The notes under the pieces were generated by a model. That model searched no databases. It had not been told where the DNA came from and saw only the letters and a list, made by a program, of their open reading frames with translations. A stretch of DNA of 64,000 bases from CBDIBC01 sp965276635 (GTDB lineage Bacteria > Actinomycetota > Acidimicrobiia > Acidimicrobiales > Palsa-688). How positions within the stretch are numbered: the first letter of the stretch is position 1; each line of letters begins with the position of its first letter. The position numbers were made by a program, and so were the translations under genes. Positions 61,589 to 64,000 of this stretch are shown one piece after another. Where the stretch lies: NCBI GenBank assembly GCA_965276635.1, contig CBDIBC010000004.1, forward strand, positions 1 through 64,000. Reading direction: 5' to 3'.

Positions 61589-63733
61589 GTGGAGGACGCC
61601 CCCCAGCGCAGCACCACCCAGGCGGTCGTCGAGCCCCGGCTGCGGATCCACGGCCCCCTGCGGCCGGTCGAGCTGGCCACGTCGGCGGTCATGGGCGCGG
61701 TCACGGTGATCCTCACCCTGGTCGGCTGGTTCTTCCCCCACGCCAGTGCCGTCAGCGCGCTCGGTGCGGTCCCGCTCGGCGTGGTCGCCCACCGCTTCCG
61801 GGTACGTGCGGTCATGGCGTCCACCGTCGCCGCCTCCATTGTCTCGTTCCTCGTGGCGGGGACCGGACCAGTCTCCGGCGTGCTCCTCTGCGCCATCGTC
61901 GGGGTCCTGGTCGGCACCTTCCGCCGCCGCCGCTACGGTGCGCTGGCCATCACCGCGGCCGCGGGCCTCCTCGGCCCGGTGCTGGGGGCGGCCGGCGATG
62001 TCCTGTTGCTGCTGTTCTCCTCGTCCCGCAAGCTGATACTCGACCAGGTCCGCAACGTCGGCCACGGTCTCACCGGTTTCCTCGCCCGCCTGGGCCTGGG
62101 CGCGGTCGGGACTCCGGTGCGCCATGTCGTCGACGTCGCCGTGCGCGACTGGTGGCTCACCGTCGTCGTGCTCACGGCGCTCGCCGTGTACGGGTCCACG
62201 TTCATGGCCTGGCAGGTGCTGGGCGCCATCCTCGACCGGCTGGCCTGGGTCCCCACCGTCGACCAGCTCGACCACCGCGACACCGGGGGGCCACCGGAGC
62301 CGCTCCCGATGCGTCTGGTCGATGTCGGGTTCCGCTACCCGGGCTCGGAGGACGAGGCCCTGGTCGGCGTCAGCCTGCAGCTCGGTCTTGGGGAGATGGT
62401 GGCGGTGGCCGGCCCGAACGGCTCGGGCAAGTCCACCCTGGCCCGGATCCTGGCCGGTCGGGCCCCGTCGTCGGGGACCGTCGAGCGCCCTGGCGGTGCG
62501 GGCCTGGGTCGTGTCGGCGGGACGGCGATGATCCTGCAGCGGCCGGAGACCCAGATTCTCGGGGTGCGAGTCGCCGACGACGTGATCTGGGGTCTGGCCC
62601 GGGACGTGGACGTCGACGTGGTTGCCCTGTTGGCCAGCGTGGGGCTGGCCGGCATGGAGGAGCGGGACACCTCGACCCTGTCGGGTGGCGAGCTCCAACG
62701 CCTGGCGATCGCCGGAGCGCTGGCCCGCCGGCCGGCGCTGCTCGTCTCCGACGAGTCGACCGCCATGGTCGACGCCGAGGGCCGGAGGATGCTGGTCGAG
62801 CTGCTGGCCGAGCTGCCCCGCCGCTACCCGATGACGGTGCTGCACGTCACGCACCACGACGAGGAGGCCGCGGCGGCGGATCGGGTGCTTCGCCTGGAGG
62901 CCGGCCGGTTGCTCCCGGCCGACGAGGCGGGGGTGCCTTCCCGGTCGATCCCGGCTGCCGATCTCTCGAGCGAGCCGCCCGCCACGAGTGCGATCGATCG
63001 CCCCGCTCGAACCACACCCGCCGGTCCGGCGCTGCTCGAGGTGGTCGGTGTGGGCCACACCTACGCGTTCGGGACACCGTGGGCCCACCCCGCCTTGGCC
63101 GGCGTCGACCTGCGGGTGGATGAGGGTGACGGGCTGCTGGTGGTCGGCGGCAACGGCTCGGGGAAATCCACCCTGGCGTGGGTGCTCAGCGGGCTGTTGC
63201 ACCCGACGGACGGCCGCTGCCTGCTCGACGGCCGACCGGTCGACGAACAGGTCGGCCGGGTGGCCCTGGCGTTCCAGCATGCCCGGTTGCAGGTGCAGCG
63301 GCCGACGGTCCGCTCGGACGTGAAGGCGGCCGGCGGCGTCGGTGCCGAGGAGGCCGACCAGGCGCTGGCATCGGTGGGCCTGGACCCCGAAGCCTTGGCC
63401 GAACGGCCTATCGACCAGCTCAGCGGCGGCCAGCTGCGACGCGTGGCGCTGGCCGGTCTTCTGGCCCGCCAGCCGCGTGTGCTGATCCTCGACGAGCCCA
63501 TGGCCGGGCTCGACACCGAGACGCGCCGGTCGTTGCTGCGCCTCCTCGGTGACCTCCGGCGCGACCGCGGCCTGACCCTCGTGGTCATCTCCCACGACCT
63601 CCACGGCATGGCCGCCGTCTGCGACCGGCGGGTCCTCCTGGAGGCCGGCCGGCTACGAGCCGACCCGTCGGCGGCCTTCGCCGGGGTGGGAGCCGCCGTC
63701 GGTCCGACCGTCACCGACGGGTGGCCGGCGTGA
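61589..63733 (+). CDS. Fused ECF transporter: membrane domain plus two ATPases
   Basis: This 714-residue protein joins three parts normally made separately in energy-coupling-factor vitamin importers. Residues 20-220 are a membrane domain with five or six hydrophobic segments (VILTLVGWFFPHASAVSALGAVPLGVVAH, ASIVSFLVAGTGPVSGVLLCAIVGVLVG), a probable S component of the DUF2232 type. EcfA-like ATPase 1 follows: GPNGSGKST, LSGGELQRLAIAGAL, LLVSDESTAMVD. ATPase 2: GGNGSGKST, LSGGQLRRVALAGLL, VLILDEPMAGLD. Between them is a Ser/Pro/Ala-rich linker. EcfT starts at its stop (GTGA overlap). The ligand is unknown. Confidence 0.9.
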   Translation: MEDAPQRSTTQAVVEPRLRIHGPLRPVELATSAVMGAVTVILTLVGWFFPHASAVSALGAVPLGVVAHRFRVRAVMASTVAASIVSFLVAGTGPVSGVLLCAIVGVLVGTFRRRRYGALAITAAAGLLGPVLGAAGDVLLLLFSSSRKLILDQVRNVGHGLTGFLARLGLGAVGTPVRHVVDVAVRDWWLTVVVLTALAVYGSTFMAWQVLGAILDRLAWVPTVDQLDHRDTGGPPEPLPMRLVDVGFRYPGSEDEALVGVSLQLGLGEMVAVAGPNGSGKSTLARILAGRAPSSGTVERPGGAGLGRVGGTAMILQRPETQILGVRVADDVIWGLARDVDVDVVALLASVGLAGMEERDTSTLSGGELQRLAIAGALARRPALLVSDESTAMVDAEGRRMLVELLAELPRRYPMTVLHVTHHDEEAAAADRVLRLEAGRLLPADEAGVPSRSIPAADLSSEPPATSAIDRPARTTPAGPALLEVVGVGHTYAFGTPWAHPALAGVDLRVDEGDGLLVVGGNGSGKSTLAWVLSGLLHPTDGRCLLDGRPVDEQVGRVALAFQHARLQVQRPTVRSDVKAAGGVGAEEADQALASVGLDPEALAERPIDQLSGGQLRRVALAGLLARQPRVLILDEPMAGLDTETRRSLLRLLGDLRRDRGLTLVVISHDLHGMAAVCDRRVLLEAGRLRADPSAAFAGVGAAVGPTVTDGWPA

Positions 63734-64000
63734 CAGACCTGGCACCGGCGGCGGCCCGATCGAGATGGTCCCGTCGGGGTGCTGGTGCCGGCGATGGGCG
63801 CGCCGACGGTGAGCGCGCCGATGGAGAGCGGTCGGGCGGCCGCCGGGCCGAGAGCCGGCGGCGCCGGCCGGCGTTCGTGCTGCTCCGCCAGGTCCCGGGA
63901 GACACCGCAGTCCACCGCTTGTGGGCAGGTACCAAGCTGCTGTCCGTCGCCGCCCTCGGGATCACGGTGTCGTTCGTCCCCAGCTGGCCGGCCGTCGGCA
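63730..64000 (+). CDS. ecfT: EcfT transmembrane component, cut by the window end
   Basis: The first 90 residues are present. After an Arg/Asp/Gly-rich head of about 50 residues comes FVLLRQVPGDTAVHRLWAGTKLLSVAALGITVSFVPSW, the usual EcfT beginning (P-x-S/T-x-hydrophobic-H-x-L-x-x-x-x-KL then first membrane segment). EcfT links the S component to the ATPases. The GTG overlaps the upstream stop by 4 bp. The rest is outside the window. Confidence 0.85.
   Translation, partial: MTDLAPAAARSRWSRRGAGAGDGRADGERADGERSGGRRAESRRRRPAFVLLRQVPGDTAVHRLWAGTKLLSVAALGITVSFVPSWPAVG

Noticed and set aside
58973..63604. A 1543-codon open frame on the minus strand
   Set aside because: It is antisense to dnaE2, tag and the ECF gene, all of which show complete family motifs. 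Its sequence is the His/Gln/Arg/Gly-rich type typical of shadow frames in GC-rich DNA.

Overview
The window is very GC-rich DNA (roughly 70 percent or more) with tightly packed genes, many GTG and TTG starts and many 4-base stop/start overlaps. A WhiB regulator, a PimB-type mannosyltransferase, Ku with a LigD polymerase, an ImuA'/ImuB/DnaE2 cassette with CGAAC-N4-GTTCG SOS boxes, a 6C small RNA, a B12-dependent ribonucleotide reductase and a TIGR03085 protein together point to Actinomycetota. An Acidimicrobiia-like lineage is my best guess, by inference only. I see no rRNA, tRNA, CRISPR, prophage or insertion sequence. The only clear mobile element is an intein.

Layout. 1-9.6 kb is a DNA-break-repair island: sbcC and sbcD (minus strand, full of frameshifts), a NERD-NUDIX-MarR operon (plus), herA and nurA (minus), then divergent ku and a LigD polymerase (plus). 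9.6-14.2 kb is a minus-strand operon of glpD, an alkyl-DHAP-synthase-like flavoprotein and a glycerol-kinase-like gene. 14.3-17.2 kb is a peroxide-stress module: a Fur/PerR regulator in one open frame with rubrerythrin, an Fe-S oxidoreductase and DUF3501. 17.3-30.7 kb holds whiB, trpD, an Lrp-type domain, queG, a GT4 glycosyltransferase with an SRPBCC protein, glutathione peroxidase, an rRNA methyltransferase-SDR-ROK kinase operon, an aminotransferase, plsC, an ACT protein, a secreted bicovalent flavoprotein and a TIGR03085 protein.

30.7-35.1 kb is nrdJ, with a structured leader and a LAGLIDADG intein placed directly before the radical cysteine. 35.2-37.7 kb is a decaying patch: a methyltransferase, a DUF2510/DUF4328 gene split by an amber codon, the remains of a serine hydrolase, and a very long hairpin. 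37.7-52.4 kb carries phoU, msrB, a UvrD-HRDC helicase, a one-chain heterodimer-like ABC exporter, a large beta-propeller lipoprotein, a Gfo/Idh oxidoreductase, a MarR regulator, the 6C RNA and an ACT-malic enzyme.

52.4-61.6 kb is the SOS mutagenesis region: imuA'-imuB and dnaE2, each behind a perfect 14-bp LexA-type palindrome, separated by a PAP2 phosphatase and an amidase on the other strand and followed by 3-methyladenine glycosylase. 61.6-64 kb begins an ECF transporter in which a membrane domain and both ATPases are one protein, followed by EcfT, cut by the window end.

Both ends of the window therefore concern DNA damage: end resection and end joining on the left, error-prone synthesis and base excision on the right. 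The two repair regions also share a dispersed hairpin repeat (6549-6600 and 60833-60884). Frameshifts pile up only in the first 3.7 kb, which looks like poor sequence at a contig end rather than gene decay.
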